A stretch of DNA of 64,000 nt from Sporosarcina sp. PTS2304 (GCF_003351785.1 NZ_CP031230.1:2712501-2776500); one strand, 5' to 3'; positions 35,769-45,150 are shown, counted from the stretch's first letter. Made by a program: numbers and translations. The notes: generated by a model not told the origin, from the sequence alone.

Positions 35769-36423
35769 TGGACTAGAAGGAGCTACACCCACGATGTGGA
35801 TGAGTATTGTTGCAATGGCACTTGCGGCTGTTCTTAGTTTAATCATCACAAAGGTATACCAAATTACATTTACAGGAGAACGTTATTCTCAAGCTTTCGT
35901 TCACACGATTATTATGATGAGCGTTGTTGTATCTGTTGTCATGAATGTAGTCAGCGGGAATGCCGGTGTTGCTTTCGGTTTGTTTGCAGTATTTTCCCTT
36001 ATTCGTTTTAGAAGCGCTGTAACAAATGCAAAAGACATAGCCTATATATTCTTTGGTTTGTGTGTAGGGATGACAGCAGGTTTATTCCAATTTCCACTCG
36101 CTATCGCACTAACGGTGTTTGCTAGCTTGATCTTCTACCTTCTTTACAAAGTCGATTATGGTAAAGGAAAAGATACACAAATTTTGAAAGTTACTGTTCC
36201 GGAAAATTTAAATCACGAAAATTTATTTGATGATATTTTGGAAGAAAAAACAGAATTCTTCCAGCTTCGCCAAGTAGAAACAACAAACTTAGGAACGATG
36301 ATTTTGTATACATTTGCGATTCGCAGCAAAACCGATACGAAAGATCAAGACTTATTGAATGATATTCGTATTCGCAATGCCAACTTAAAAGTCTCACTTT
36401 CTTATTTAGAAATGCGTGACTAA
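35737..36423 (+). CDS. DUF4956 membrane protein
   Basis: The 228-residue protein has about four N-terminal helices (about residues 20-150, including FAVFSLIRFRSAVTNAKDIA, the family motif) and a cytoplasmic C-terminal ferredoxin-like domain. It starts within the VTC gene (AGGAGGAATAG before the ATG), showing translational coupling. Probably the pair acts together at the membrane, perhaps in polyphosphate synthesis or export (inference). Confidence 0.85.
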   Translation: MDQITNLFSSNGLEGATPTMWMSIVAMALAAVLSLIITKVYQITFTGERYSQAFVHTIIMMSVVVSVVMNVVSGNAGVAFGLFAVFSLIRFRSAVTNAKDIAYIFFGLCVGMTAGLFQFPLAIALTVFASLIFYLLYKVDYGKGKDTQILKVTVPENLNHENLFDDILEEKTEFFQLRQVETTNLGTMILYTFAIRSKTDTKDQDLLNDIRIRNANLKVSLSYLEMRD

Positions 36424-36427
36424 ACGT

Positions 36428-36463
36428 AAACACTTCCAACCTTTTATTCGGTTGGAAGTGTTT
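36428..36463. terminator. Bidirectional terminator between convergent genes
   Basis: AAACACTTCCAACC pairs with GGTTGGAAGTGTTT and is followed by TTTT; it abuts the parS site. Confidence 0.85.
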
Positions 36464-36479
36464 TGTTTCACGTGAAACA
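36464..36479. promoter_or_regulatory. parS centromere-like site (ParB/Spo0J binding)
   Basis: TGTTTCACGTGAAACA is a perfect 16-bp palindrome identical to the conserved chromosomal parS consensus TGTTNCACGTGAAACA. It sits between two convergent genes rather than in a promoter. It suggests that this segment lies in the origin-proximal part of the chromosome and is bound by ParB during segregation and sporulation. Confidence 0.92.
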
Positions 36480-36481
36480 AA

Positions 36482-38038
36482 TTAGAACATTTTAGTCGTC
36501 CAAGTTTCACCATTCCAAATCGTCGACACAACACCTTCATAAAAATCTGGTTCGTGTGATATGAGGAGGATACTCCCTTTATATTCTTTTAATGCCCGTT
36601 TCAACTCTTCTTTTGCATCGTAATCCAAATGGTTCGTCGGCTCATCCAATACTAATAAGTTCGTTTCGGAATTGACGAGTTTACAAAGACGAACTTTGGC
36701 CCGCTCTCCCCCACTCAGAACCTTCACTTTACTTTCGATATGCTTTGTAGTTAAACCGACACGTGCTAAAGCTGCGCGTACTTCATACTGTGCAAAGTGT
36801 GGAAATTCAGCCCATATTTCTTCAAGACATGTATTATCGGTATCTGCTTTCAATTCTTGCTCAAAATATCCAATGGAAAGATGCTCTCCTCGCTCCACTT
36901 TTCCTGATAGTGCAGGAATTTCACCTAAAAGGCTTTTAAGTAACGTAGTTTTACCAATCCCATTGGCCCCAGCTAAGGCAATTTTTTGTCCTCTTTCCAT
37001 TACTAAATTGAGTGGTTGTGAAAGCGGATCTTCATAGCCTATTACTAGATCTGTCGTTTCGAATAAGTATTTCCCGGGAGTTCTTGCTGTTTTAAAATCA
37101 AAATGCGGCTTTGGCTTTTCTGAATCTAGTTCGATAACATCCATCTTGTCCAGTTTCTTTTGACGAGACATCGCCATACGACTCGTTGCTGCATTTGCTT
37201 TATTACGTGCAACAAAGTCTTTCAGATTGGCAATTTCTTTTTGTTGTTTTTTATACGCCGCTTCTACTTGTTGTTGCTTCATTTCATGAACACGCAAGAA
37301 CTCATCATAGTCTCCTGGGTAACGATTGATTTGTTGATTTTCCATATGATAAATCAAATTCACTACACTATTTAAAAATGGTATGTCATGTGAAATCAAT
37401 ATAAAAGCGCCGGGGTATTCCTGCAAATATGTGCGTAACCATTCAATATGCTCGACGTCTAAATAGTTTGTTGGCTCGTCAAGTAATAAAATATCTGGTT
37501 TTTCAAGCAATAATTTCGCAAGTAATACTTTCGTCCGTTGTCCCCCACTCAGCGCATTTACGTCAGTATCCAATCCAAATTCATTCAATCCTAAACCATT
37601 CGCCACTTCTTCCACTTTAGCATCAATCATATAAAAGCCACTTTGCTCTAGGGAGTCTTGAATTTGTCCCGTCTCTTCTAAAAGACTTTCCAATTCGTCT
37701 GGCTCTACTTCGACCATCTTCGCAAATAACTCATTCATTTCTGTTTCCATATCATATAAATACTGAAATGCAGTACGCAATACATCACGAATGGACAACC
37801 CTTGCTTCAATACTGCATGCTGATCCAAATAACCAATTCGTACACGCTTAGACCATGTAACTGTTCCTGCGTCAGGCTCTAATTTATGTGTAATAATATT
37901 CATAAATGTAGATTTTCCTTCGCCATTTGCACCAACTAATCCGATATGTTCACCTGATAATAAACGAAAAGACACATCATCAAAAATAGCACGATCGCCA
38001 AAACCATGACTTATATTTTTTACTGTTAATAAACTCAT
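36482..38038 (-). CDS. ABC-F family ATPase (YkpA/YbiT-like)
   Basis: The 518-residue protein has two ABC ATPase domains and no membrane segments: Walker A GANGEGKST and GANGIGKTT, signatures LSGGQRTK and LSGGERAK, Walker B LLLDEPTNYLD and LVLDEPTNHLD, and a charged linker between them (about residues 235-310). ABC-F proteins act on the ribosome in translation or antibiotic protection. I prefer ATG 38038, with AGGTG upstream, over the GTG at 38047. Confidence 0.93.
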   Translation of the reverse strand: MSLLTVKNISHGFGDRAIFDDVSFRLLSGEHIGLVGANGEGKSTFMNIITHKLEPDAGTVTWSKRVRIGYLDQHAVLKQGLSIRDVLRTAFQYLYDMETEMNELFAKMVEVEPDELESLLEETGQIQDSLEQSGFYMIDAKVEEVANGLGLNEFGLDTDVNALSGGQRTKVLLAKLLLEKPDILLLDEPTNYLDVEHIEWLRTYLQEYPGAFILISHDIPFLNSVVNLIYHMENQQINRYPGDYDEFLRVHEMKQQQVEAAYKKQQKEIANLKDFVARNKANAATSRMAMSRQKKLDKMDVIELDSEKPKPHFDFKTARTPGKYLFETTDLVIGYEDPLSQPLNLVMERGQKIALAGANGIGKTTLLKSLLGEIPALSGKVERGEHLSIGYFEQELKADTDNTCLEEIWAEFPHFAQYEVRAALARVGLTTKHIESKVKVLSGGERAKVRLCKLVNSETNLLVLDEPTNHLDYDAKEELKRALKEYKGSILLISHEPDFYEGVVSTIWNGETWTTKMF

Positions 38039-38224
38039 ATTGTACACCTATTCCTTTTTATTCGTTTCATCCTGAATATAATAATTCATTTTACCATTCT
38101 ATATGTATAATTGCCTTAAAAATATTCTATGCTCACCGTTATAGTGAAAAGTATTTCGCCAACAGAAGGATTCGAGTAATGGATATAGAATACTACTAGT
38201 AACACATAAAGGAGGTAGATTATA

Positions 38225-38986
38225 TTGGGTTCACTTATGCAGGATAAAGTTGGGATTATTACAGCAGCAGGTAGTGGGATCGGGCGTCAAAGTGCACTTG
38301 CATTTGCAGAAGAAGGAGCAAAAGTTGTCGTTTCAGATATCAATGAAGAAGCTGGGAACGAAACTGTCCGTCTTGTCAAAGAACTTGGTGGAGATGCGCT
38401 CTTTATTCGATGTAACGTGGCAATAGAACAAGAAGTTATTGATCTAGTAAAACAGACCGTTAAACATTACGGGCGCTTAGATTGGGCGCATAACAATGCA
38501 GGAATCGGCGCTCCTTCAAAACCAATTGCAGAAACCGATACTTCCGACTAGGATCGTTGTATTCAAATTACTCAAACTAGTTTATATTTGTCTCTAAAAC
38601 ATCAAATACCGGCCATGTTAGAATCTGGGGGTGGCGCCATTGTCAACACAGCCTCCACATCCGGTTTGCTTGGCTCTGAAAATCTCGCCACCTATAGTGC
38701 AGCAAAATGGGCTGTGAACGGTATGACTAAATCAGTCGCATTAGAATATGGGAAAAAAGGGATACGTGTAAACTCCATTTGTCCAGGCATGACCCTGACA
38801 CCTGCTGTAGAAGCATGGGCCAATGAAGTGCCAGAACAAGCAAAATTTATGGAAAACAGTATTCCTATGGGACGTATGGGGCGTCCTGAAGAACAGGCAC
38901 AGGCTGCGGTTTGGCTATGTTCAGATAAAGCCTCTTATATAACAGGAGTCAATTTAGCAGTGGATGGAGGTCAAACCGCACAATAA
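38225..38986 (+). pseudogene. SDR-family oxidoreductase interrupted by one amber codon
   Basis: TTG 38225 follows a perfect AAAGGAGGT. The frame encodes a complete classical short-chain dehydrogenase of 253 codons: cofactor motif AAGSGIGR, NNAGIG, catalytic S and YSAAK, and a normal C-terminus (GVNLAVDGG). A single TAG at 38549-38551 (codon 109) interrupts it at the place where family members have tryptophan (D-W-D), so it is a TGG to TAG change. Everything after it is intact, so the mutation is recent, or the stop is suppressed. The specific substrate is unknown. Confidence 0.88.
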
Positions 38987-39016
38987 TAGGTAAGAGAAGA
39001 TGGGACACAGCCTACT

Positions 39017-39505
39017 ATGAGCGCAAATGCAATCGCTATAAGTGGACGTGACCTTTCTATGAGCGCAAATGCAATCGCTATGAGCGGACGTGACCTTTCT
39101 ATGAGCGCAAATGCAATCGCTATGAGCGGACGTGACCTTTCTATGAGCGCAAATGCAATCGCTATGAGCGGACGTGACCTTTCTATGAGCGCGAATACAA
39201 TCGCTATGAGCGGACGTGACCTTTCTATGAGCGCAAATGCAATCGCTATGAGCGGACGTGACCTTTCTATGAGCGCAAATGCAATCGCTATGAGCGGACG
39301 TGACCTTTCTATGAGCGCAGATACGCTCGCTATGAGCGGACGTGACCTTTCTATAAGCGCGAATACAATCGCTATGAGCGGACGCGACCTTTCTATGAGC
39401 GCGAATACAATCGCTATGAGCGGACGTGACCTTTCTATGAGCGCAGATACGCTCGCTATGAGCGGACGTGACCTTTCTATGAGCGCAGACAAAATTATTT
39501 TTTAG
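39017..39505. repeat. 42-bp tandem repeat (minisatellite), 11 units plus a partial
   Basis: Eleven 42-bp units (39017-39478) and a partial one follow the SDR pseudogene. Each unit is two 21-bp halves that both begin ATGAGCG (halves ATGAGCGCAAATGCAATCGC and ATGAGCGGACGTGACCTTTC, each plus T). Units vary at a few positions (AATGCA, AATACA, GATACG). Because 42 is a multiple of three, long frames stay open on both strands, but there is no good RBS, so I treat it as non-coding. Confidence 0.9.
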
Positions 39506-39556
39506 AAGTTCAAAATTCCTGCAGCAAGATTACGCTTAATATCGGAGGCATTACGA

Positions 39557-40684
39557 ATGACCAATCCTATCGCATACATTAAAGATACTACTGAACAAAT
39601 TCTTCAAACCTATTCAGAACTGCATGCTATTGCTGAACCTAGCCGACAAGAAAAAATGACTTCTACGTATTTACAGGACAAACTATCAGCAGCTGGTCTA
39701 AAAATTACTACTTATCCTAGTCATTATGGGTTTATTGCTGAAATTCCTGGCGAAGTAGAAGGGGTAATTGCGCTACGTGCCGATATGGATGCTCTAGTTC
39801 AAGAAGTTGATGGGGTGGTGAAAGCGAATCATTCATGCGGTCACGATGCTCACAGTACAATGGCTTTATATACAGCACTGGCACTAAGCAAAACTAGATC
39901 GCGCCACACTATGCGCTTTATTTTTCAACCTGCGGAAGAAGTAGCGGAAGGTGCGTTACAAATGATGGAGGAGGGCGTCTTGAAGAATGTACTGTTTTTA
40001 GGTGGTGTTCACGTAAGACCGCATATGGAAGTACCCTTCGGTAAAGCCGCGCCCGTTATTTTACACGGTTCTTCAGCTACTCTACTCGGTACGATTATCG
40101 GTACGCCCGCACACGCAGCACGACCTGAAGAAGGTAATAATCCATTAGAAGCAGCAAGCTTTCTTATTCAAGCGTTACGTCAAATCCGTTTGCCCGGTAA
40201 TAAAAACTTTTCCATTAAGATTACGGAACTTCATGGTGGTGAAACAAGTAATTCCATTCCGGAAAGCGCACGTTTCACATTGGATGTTCGTGCAGAATCC
40301 AATGCTACGATGAAAACATTACTAGAAAAAACCCATCATGTTATAGAATCTACTGGAAGATTAACAAATACTATTATAACGTATGAAAAGGAAGGCTACT
40401 CCCCCGCTGCAACGGAAAGCAAAATAGCCGTCGCCCTTGCACAGCGAGCGATTGGCTCCATAGTAGGTGAAGAAAATGTCGATAGTCCTTGTGTCTCTCA
40501 AGGAGCAGAAGATTTTCATTTCTATACGTGGAAAACGCCTGAGATTCCCGCTACGATGATTGGTCTAGGTTGCGATTTGAAACCAGGACTTCATCATCCA
40601 CAAATGACTTTCAATAAAGAAGCACTACTATACGGAACTCAAATTTTAACTCAATTATTGTTATATGCAGATCAAGAGTTATGA
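39557..40684 (+). CDS. M20-family amidohydrolase/peptidase (AmhX-like)
   Basis: The 375-residue metallohydrolase has the M20 set: ALRADMDAL, CGHDAH, the catalytic pair in PAEEVAEGA, a metal histidine in GVHVRPH, and a late SQGAEDF...LHHP segment. It probably hydrolyses an N-acyl amino acid or indole conjugate in the cytoplasm; B. subtilis AmhX is a close match in layout. CGGAGG precedes the ATG. Its end overlaps the next gene (ATGA). Confidence 0.88.
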   Translation: MTNPIAYIKDTTEQILQTYSELHAIAEPSRQEKMTSTYLQDKLSAAGLKITTYPSHYGFIAEIPGEVEGVIALRADMDALVQEVDGVVKANHSCGHDAHSTMALYTALALSKTRSRHTMRFIFQPAEEVAEGALQMMEEGVLKNVLFLGGVHVRPHMEVPFGKAAPVILHGSSATLLGTIIGTPAHAARPEEGNNPLEAASFLIQALRQIRLPGNKNFSIKITELHGGETSNSIPESARFTLDVRAESNATMKTLLEKTHHVIESTGRLTNTIITYEKEGYSPAATESKIAVALAQRAIGSIVGEENVDSPCVSQGAEDFHFYTWKTPEIPATMIGLGCDLKPGLHHPQMTFNKEALLYGTQILTQLLLYADQEL

Positions 40685-41445
40685 AGACTATCATCTATCA
40701 GGACAATGAACATATTTTGTCGGGGATGACTATGAAAGACTGCAAGGAGAAGGAGAGCTTTAATATGGCCCTTCACGCGTGTATTTCTCCTGAATATGTT
40801 ATGAATAATCGTAAATTATTGGCAGGCTACTTGCAAAGCACACTTGAGGACTTCGTATTTGCTGATCAGACTCATAGCGCTAACTTTCATCGCGTCATTC
40901 AGACAGATCGTGGAAAAGGTGCGACAGATCAAAAGACCGCTATCCGAGACACCGATGCACTCTATACGTATGAGACAAACATCGTCTTATGTAGCATGAC
41001 TGCCGATTGTGTACCGGTTATATTTTATACAGATGATCTAATTGGCGTCATTCATTCGGGGTGGCAAGGGACCGTAAAAGAAATCACTTCTACATTATTT
41101 ATCCACTTACAGGAGGTTGAAAAATGTGATGTGCGAAAAATCCACGTACAAATTGGAGCGGCTCTTAGCCAGAAAAAGTTCGAAGTTGACGAAGATGTAT
41201 ATAAAAAATTTGCCGCACTCGGTTATGCAGACGACTTCATCACTTACAATGCAGCTACAAATAAATATCATATCGACAATCAACTAACAGTAAAGCGACA
41301 ATGCGAGTTGGTTGGAATACCTGAAGCAAACATAACTGTCGACCGCACATGTACTTTCCAAAGTCCAGATGGTTTTTCTTATCGACAAGACCGACTGACA
41401 GGACGGCATGTCAGCTTCATCAAAAGAAAAGGATGCAAGCCATAG
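40681..41445 (+). CDS. Polyphenol oxidase/laccase-domain family (PgeF/YfiH-like)
   Basis: The 254-residue protein has the DUF152 metal site residues: H in DQTHSANF, C in MTADCVPVIF and H in HSGWQGT. Members act as peptidoglycan editing factor (removing mis-incorporated serine) or as purine nucleoside phosphorylases. It is an atypical paralogue, shorter at the N-terminus, and it is coupled to an M20 hydrolase rather than to cell-division genes. Confidence 0.85.
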   Translation: MKTIIYQDNEHILSGMTMKDCKEKESFNMALHACISPEYVMNNRKLLAGYLQSTLEDFVFADQTHSANFHRVIQTDRGKGATDQKTAIRDTDALYTYETNIVLCSMTADCVPVIFYTDDLIGVIHSGWQGTVKEITSTLFIHLQEVEKCDVRKIHVQIGAALSQKKFEVDEDVYKKFAALGYADDFITYNAATNKYHIDNQLTVKRQCELVGIPEANITVDRTCTFQSPDGFSYRQDRLTGRHVSFIKRKGCKP

Positions 41446-41500
41446 AAAATATCATTCCACTACATTTTAAAAGGAAATAGTCTAAAAGAGTCACAAAATA

Positions 41501-41543
41501 AAACCTAGCAGAGAAAAACGAATAGTTTCTCTCTGCTAGATTT
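41501..41543. terminator. Terminator hairpin between convergent genes
   Basis: CTAGCAGAGA pairs with TCTCTGCTAG with flanking AAA and TTT. Confidence 0.75.
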
Positions 41544-41609
41544 ATAGTAAAAACGTGTTGAATAGTTTCTTCTTTACCTTTTCGCTAAAGACATTCTAGT
41601 ACATATACT

Positions 41610-42929
41610 TCATTCTAATTCAATTGTAATATCACCTTCCAAATAATTTGGATACGCATGCAGTTCCATTTCAATCGGATTGGCATGATTGATTGGGGAA
41701 AAGTTTACATCCCAATGTTTGCCTTCTTCATCTGTATACATGGACACGGAAGGAATGTCTACTTCATTTCCTTTTGCATCGATGCCAGCTCCTATAAATT
41801 GATAGGTGAATGTATTTTCTTTGGCGTCTGGCATAATAAACTCCGTATGGTAGGTAGTCGATTCAACGATTTGAATCTTTTTATCCGTAGGCTGATTCAA
41901 CCATTGGCCTGTTTCAGTATTAATCTTTGCTATTACTTCTTCTTGCTTCACTGCTTGCACTTTATTAATTCGTAAATACAACTTTTCGGGTTGCTCGAAG
42001 TAATTACTTTGAAGATAAAAAGTTTCACCGCCGTCTTCTCCACTCATCGCTGTCGTTCCATTACGAATAGAGCTCCACACTTCTCCTTTTTCATCTTCTA
42101 ATCGCATATCCTCGAAATTAAGGATTTTCATCGTATTTGAAGGATCGAGCGTAATTTTCACACTTGTACGCAATGGCGCCACCCTGATTTCTTCCACTTT
42201 AAATGTTTGTCCTTCAATTTCTACGTGCTCATTCAATGAGTACACTTTACTACTATTAGATTGTTTTGGCACAGTAAACGGTACCGAAAACTTCACTGTA
42301 TTTCCTTTTACATTCGCCACGACTTGTAAGATGAATGATTGATCTTTCCATATGTGAGATTTTTTAAAATGATAGTCGATTCGATCACTATATTGATATT
42401 CTTCATTCTCATCCAACGGGGAGCCGTACGATATAGATCCTAAAGGCACCTCATCATTCATGTCTACATAAGCCTCTTTGATCAGTAAACCTTTTAGTGA
42501 GCTTTTCGAATCGATAGTGTAAAATACGTTGATCCCTGATTCGTCCATAATTACACCGTCAACTGTAAGGTGTAAATCACCGACTGTTTGTTTTTCGTTC
42601 ACCTCTTGATAATAGTCATTTTTGAATACTGCATCTAACCCTTTATCCTTTGCGATGAGATCGACAAATTTCTCCAAGCCCGGGATGGAAGCGACCGTAT
42701 TCGCAAAGGCCGGCGATACACGAATTGATGTGATAAGTGTGATAAATAATAAAGCGACCACCGCCACGCTACTAATGATTCGTTTATGCCTTCTATGAAG
42801 TTGCTGTTTCTCTTGTTTCGCTCGTTCTATCCCTTTTCGAATCGCTTCATCTGCTTCAGCTAAAGGAAGTGACTGCTCATCTACTCGTTGCTTTAACTGC
42901 TTTAATTGTTGTTCTTCTTTTTCAAACAT
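41610..42929 (-). CDS. Membrane-anchored anti-sigma factor, DUF4179 type
   Basis: The protein is about 439 residues: a cytoplasmic N-terminus of about 50 residues rich in E/K/Q that would hold the sigma factor, one membrane helix (about 52-70, ending SPAFANTVASIPGLE), and a large extracytoplasmic domain of the DUF4179/DUF5643 kind. ATG 42929 has AAAGGAGG eight bases upstream and overlaps the sigma gene stop. It probably keeps the ECF factor inactive until an envelope signal. Confidence 0.9.
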   Translation of the reverse strand: MFEKEEQQLKQLKQRVDEQSLPLAEADEAIRKGIERAKQEKQQLHRRHKRIISSVAVVALLFITLITSIRVSPAFANTVASIPGLEKFVDLIAKDKGLDAVFKNDYYQEVNEKQTVGDLHLTVDGVIMDESGINVFYTIDSKSSLKGLLIKEAYVDMNDEVPLGSISYGSPLDENEEYQYSDRIDYHFKKSHIWKDQSFILQVVANVKGNTVKFSVPFTVPKQSNSSKVYSLNEHVEIEGQTFKVEEIRVAPLRTSVKITLDPSNTMKILNFEDMRLEDEKGEVWSSIRNGTTAMSGEDGGETFYLQSNYFEQPEKLYLRINKVQAVKQEEVIAKINTETGQWLNQPTDKKIQIVESTTYHTEFIMPDAKENTFTYQFIGAGIDAKGNEVDIPSVSMYTDEEGKHWDVNFSPINHANPIEMELHAYPNYLEGDITIELE

Positions 42930-43446
42930 AGTCACTTCCTCCTTTGTCGTTAAAATAGGCCCGAAGCGTTCTCAGCGTTTTGTGAAGACGTGATTTCACT
43001 GTGCCTTCCGGTATGTTTTCTGATTCAGCAATTTCTTTAATTTTTACTTCTTGAAAATACTTTAGATAAATCAATTGTTGTTCTTCAGCAGACAGTGTAC
43101 TTAAAGCTTCTCTCATTTCTAAATAAGATCTATCTTCCAGACCCTCGCGTTCGATCCATGTGTCCTCTATCGTAAAACGCTTTCTATGCTTTAGCTGGTC
43201 TTGGCAGTAGTTCATCATAATTCTGATCAGCCACGTTTTAACGAAACGAGCTTCTTTGACTGATGTAATATTTTTATACGCTCGATACGTCACTTCCTGC
43301 AGTGCTTCTACAGCGTCTTCTTCATTTTGCAAAAAAGCCAAGGCTGTCCGCAGAAGTGATTCTTTATGCAATTGCATCATCTCTAAAAAGGCTTCATCAT
43401 CCCCCGCAATTGCCTTTGTATGTATTTCATGTGATTTTAACTCCAT
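42922..43446 (-). CDS. ECF-type RNA polymerase sigma factor
   Basis: The 174-residue protein has sigma region 2 (EDAVEALQEVTYRAYKNI and KTWLIRIMMNYCQD) and region 4 (LSAEEQQLIYLKYFQEVKIK, then PEGTVKSRLHKTLR). It is translationally coupled to its DUF4179 anti-sigma. A promoter of ECF type (TGAAC and AGTC, 16 bp apart) lies 38 bases upstream, suggesting autoregulation. It resembles SigV/YlaC-like factors, but the regulon is unknown. Confidence 0.92.
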   Translation of the reverse strand: MELKSHEIHTKAIAGDDEAFLEMMQLHKESLLRTALAFLQNEEDAVEALQEVTYRAYKNITSVKEARFVKTWLIRIMMNYCQDQLKHRKRFTIEDTWIEREGLEDRSYLEMREALSTLSAEEQQLIYLKYFQEVKIKEIAESENIPEGTVKSRLHKTLRTLRAYFNDKGGSDYV

Positions 43447-43483
43447 CGGCCTATCACCTCGTCTTTCCGCAACTTATACATTA

Positions 43484-43508
43484 GACTGCGCAACAGCAAA
43501 AAAGTTCA
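43484..43508 (-). promoter_or_regulatory. Candidate autoregulatory ECF promoter
   Basis: On the minus strand TGAAC (43508-43504) and AGTC (43487-43484) are 16 bp apart, close to the Bacillus ECF pattern TGAAC-N16-CGTC, upstream of the sigma gene. Confidence 0.5.
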
Positions 43509-43580
43509 TTTATTTTAATTTATTTTTCAGCTAGAAAGACAATCGGCGAGGATTGTTATATTCATAAGAAAAAAGCCACC

Positions 43581-43610
43581 ACGGAAAATCAGACGGTACT
43601 GATTTTCCGG
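43581..43610. terminator. Dispersed-family terminator hairpin, copy 4
   Basis: CGGAAAATCAG/CTGATTTTCCG stem downstream of the DUF378 gene, preceded by TTCATAAGAAAA as at copy 2. Confidence 0.7.
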
Positions 43611-43641
43611 ATAGCCTCTATCTTATAAACCTTATCTGATT

Positions 43642-43989
43642 TTACAATTCATCATCGTCACTCAATTTCTTTGCTTCTTTGCGCTTTTTCTTAAAATCCA
43701 GTTCTTCCCCAAACTCGGTATTATAATTTACGTTTCGAATCCGGTCAAAGCGATCGTCGGGTTCGACCTCTCTCTCGACGTCTGTAACAATTTCTTCATT
43801 TGATTTAAACAAAAGGGCAATTGTCACCAATCCACTAATTCCTACAATCGCATAAACAATCTTCGCCAGGATGGTATTTTGTCCACCAAATATCGACGCG
43901 ACTAAATCAAAGTTAAAAAATCCGATAAGTCCCCAATTGAGGGCGCCGATAATTACCAATGCTAGTGCGAACCGCATAAAACCACTCAA
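43642..43989 (-). CDS. DUF378 small membrane protein (YuzA-like)
   Basis: The protein is about 115 residues, with two N-terminal helices containing the DUF378 pattern (ALVIIGALNWGLIGFFNFDL, then IVYAIVGISGLVTI), followed by a charged cytoplasmic tail that is longer than usual for the family and ends in lysine/aspartate-rich sequence. AGGAGGTG lies six bases before a TTG at 43989, the probable start; the GTG nine bases upstream is part of that site. Function is unknown. Confidence 0.8.
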   Translation of the reverse strand: MSGFMRFALALVIIGALNWGLIGFFNFDLVASIFGGQNTILAKIVYAIVGISGLVTIALLFKSNEEIVTDVEREVEPDDRFDRIRNVNYNTEFGEELDFKKKRKEAKKLSDDDEL

Positions 43990-44157
43990 CGCAAACACCT
44001 CCTTTACTAATTATCGAATCCCTTTATAGATTCTCTATTATAGTTCACCAAAAGAGACATTTCATGCATTTTTCTTATGCGATTCTTTCGAGTCAGTTCT
44101 ATTTTAACTGGCTGGGCCTTAAATTAGAAGACCTCTCTAAAAGAAAGCAGGGATTGT

Positions 44158-45075
44158 ATGCGAATTAATGGAGTTTTTTCAGGCGGTGGTTTAAAAGGGT
44201 TTGCATTAGTCGGCGCGGTTTCTGAGCTGGAAAAGCAAGGGTATCAATTTAAAAACGTTGCTGGAACGAGCGCAGGTGCCATTATCGCCAGTTTTTTAGC
44301 AGCTGGCTATACTGCTGACGAAATTGAAGTGATGTTAGCGGAAGAAGATTTTGAAACGTTGCTGGATCCACGAAGAACGCTATTACCCTTTCCATTCATG
44401 AAATGGGTCACTCTTTATTGGCGGATGGGGCTGTATAAAGGAAAAGCGCTGGAAGATTGGTTTTTTGACAAACTTGCACGGAAAGGCTGCTATGCGTTTG
44501 GCGATCTACCAAACGGTTCTTTAAAACTGGTCGCTTCCGATTTAACTAACGGAAAAATGATGGTGTTGCCTGATGATTTAGAGAACTATGGATATGATCC
44601 TAGTAAGTTTTCAATCGCGAAAGCATTGCGCATGAGTTGCGGTATTCCCTACTTTTTTGAACCTGTTCGATTAGACGCACCGAACGGAACAATAGTCGTA
44701 GATGGCGGTGTGCTCAGCAACTTTCCGATGTGGATTTTTGATGACTCCCCACAAACAAAAAAGTACCCGTTAATCGGACTTAAACTTAGTCGCAATCAAC
44801 AAGAAGTGCCCGGCCGTTCTATTCATAATGCTCTTCAGTTATTTGAAGCATTATTTTCTACGATGAAAAATGCCCATGATGAAAAATACATTTCGCGCAC
44901 ACATGAAAAAGACATCATTTTTATCCCCGTAGAAAATTATAGTGCTACACAATTTGACATGGACGAACAACAAAAAGAAGAACTTTTGGCTATCGGACGT
45001 AGATGTACCAAGGATTTCCTGCTAACTTGGTCGCCATCCCGACCCAGCGCTACCCGTCGATTAAATGTAATATAA
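44158..45075 (+). CDS. Patatin-like phospholipase
   Basis: The 305-residue protein has the patatin oxyanion motif GGGLKG (residues 9-14), nucleophile S38 in GTSAG and catalytic D182 in DGG. No signal peptide is present, so it is a cytoplasmic or membrane-associated lipid acyl hydrolase. The gene stands alone with AGGGA upstream of the ATG. The physiological lipid substrate is unknown. Confidence 0.92.
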   Translation: MRINGVFSGGGLKGFALVGAVSELEKQGYQFKNVAGTSAGAIIASFLAAGYTADEIEVMLAEEDFETLLDPRRTLLPFPFMKWVTLYWRMGLYKGKALEDWFFDKLARKGCYAFGDLPNGSLKLVASDLTNGKMMVLPDDLENYGYDPSKFSIAKALRMSCGIPYFFEPVRLDAPNGTIVVDGGVLSNFPMWIFDDSPQTKKYPLIGLKLSRNQQEVPGRSIHNALQLFEALFSTMKNAHDEKYISRTHEKDIIFIPVENYSATQFDMDEQQKEELLAIGRRCTKDFLLTWSPSRPSATRRLNVI

Positions 45076-45150
45076 ATGAAACATTCAAATCTTATACAGT
45101 TTAAATCATTGTCATGGCGGGTAAAATGACTAATAAGGAGGGTTGCGATT

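Noticed and set aside
39017..39505. 162- and 173-codon open frames on both strands in the tandem repeat
   Set aside because: A 42-bp period without stops keeps several frames open by arithmetic; neither frame has a good RBS and both are pure repeats.
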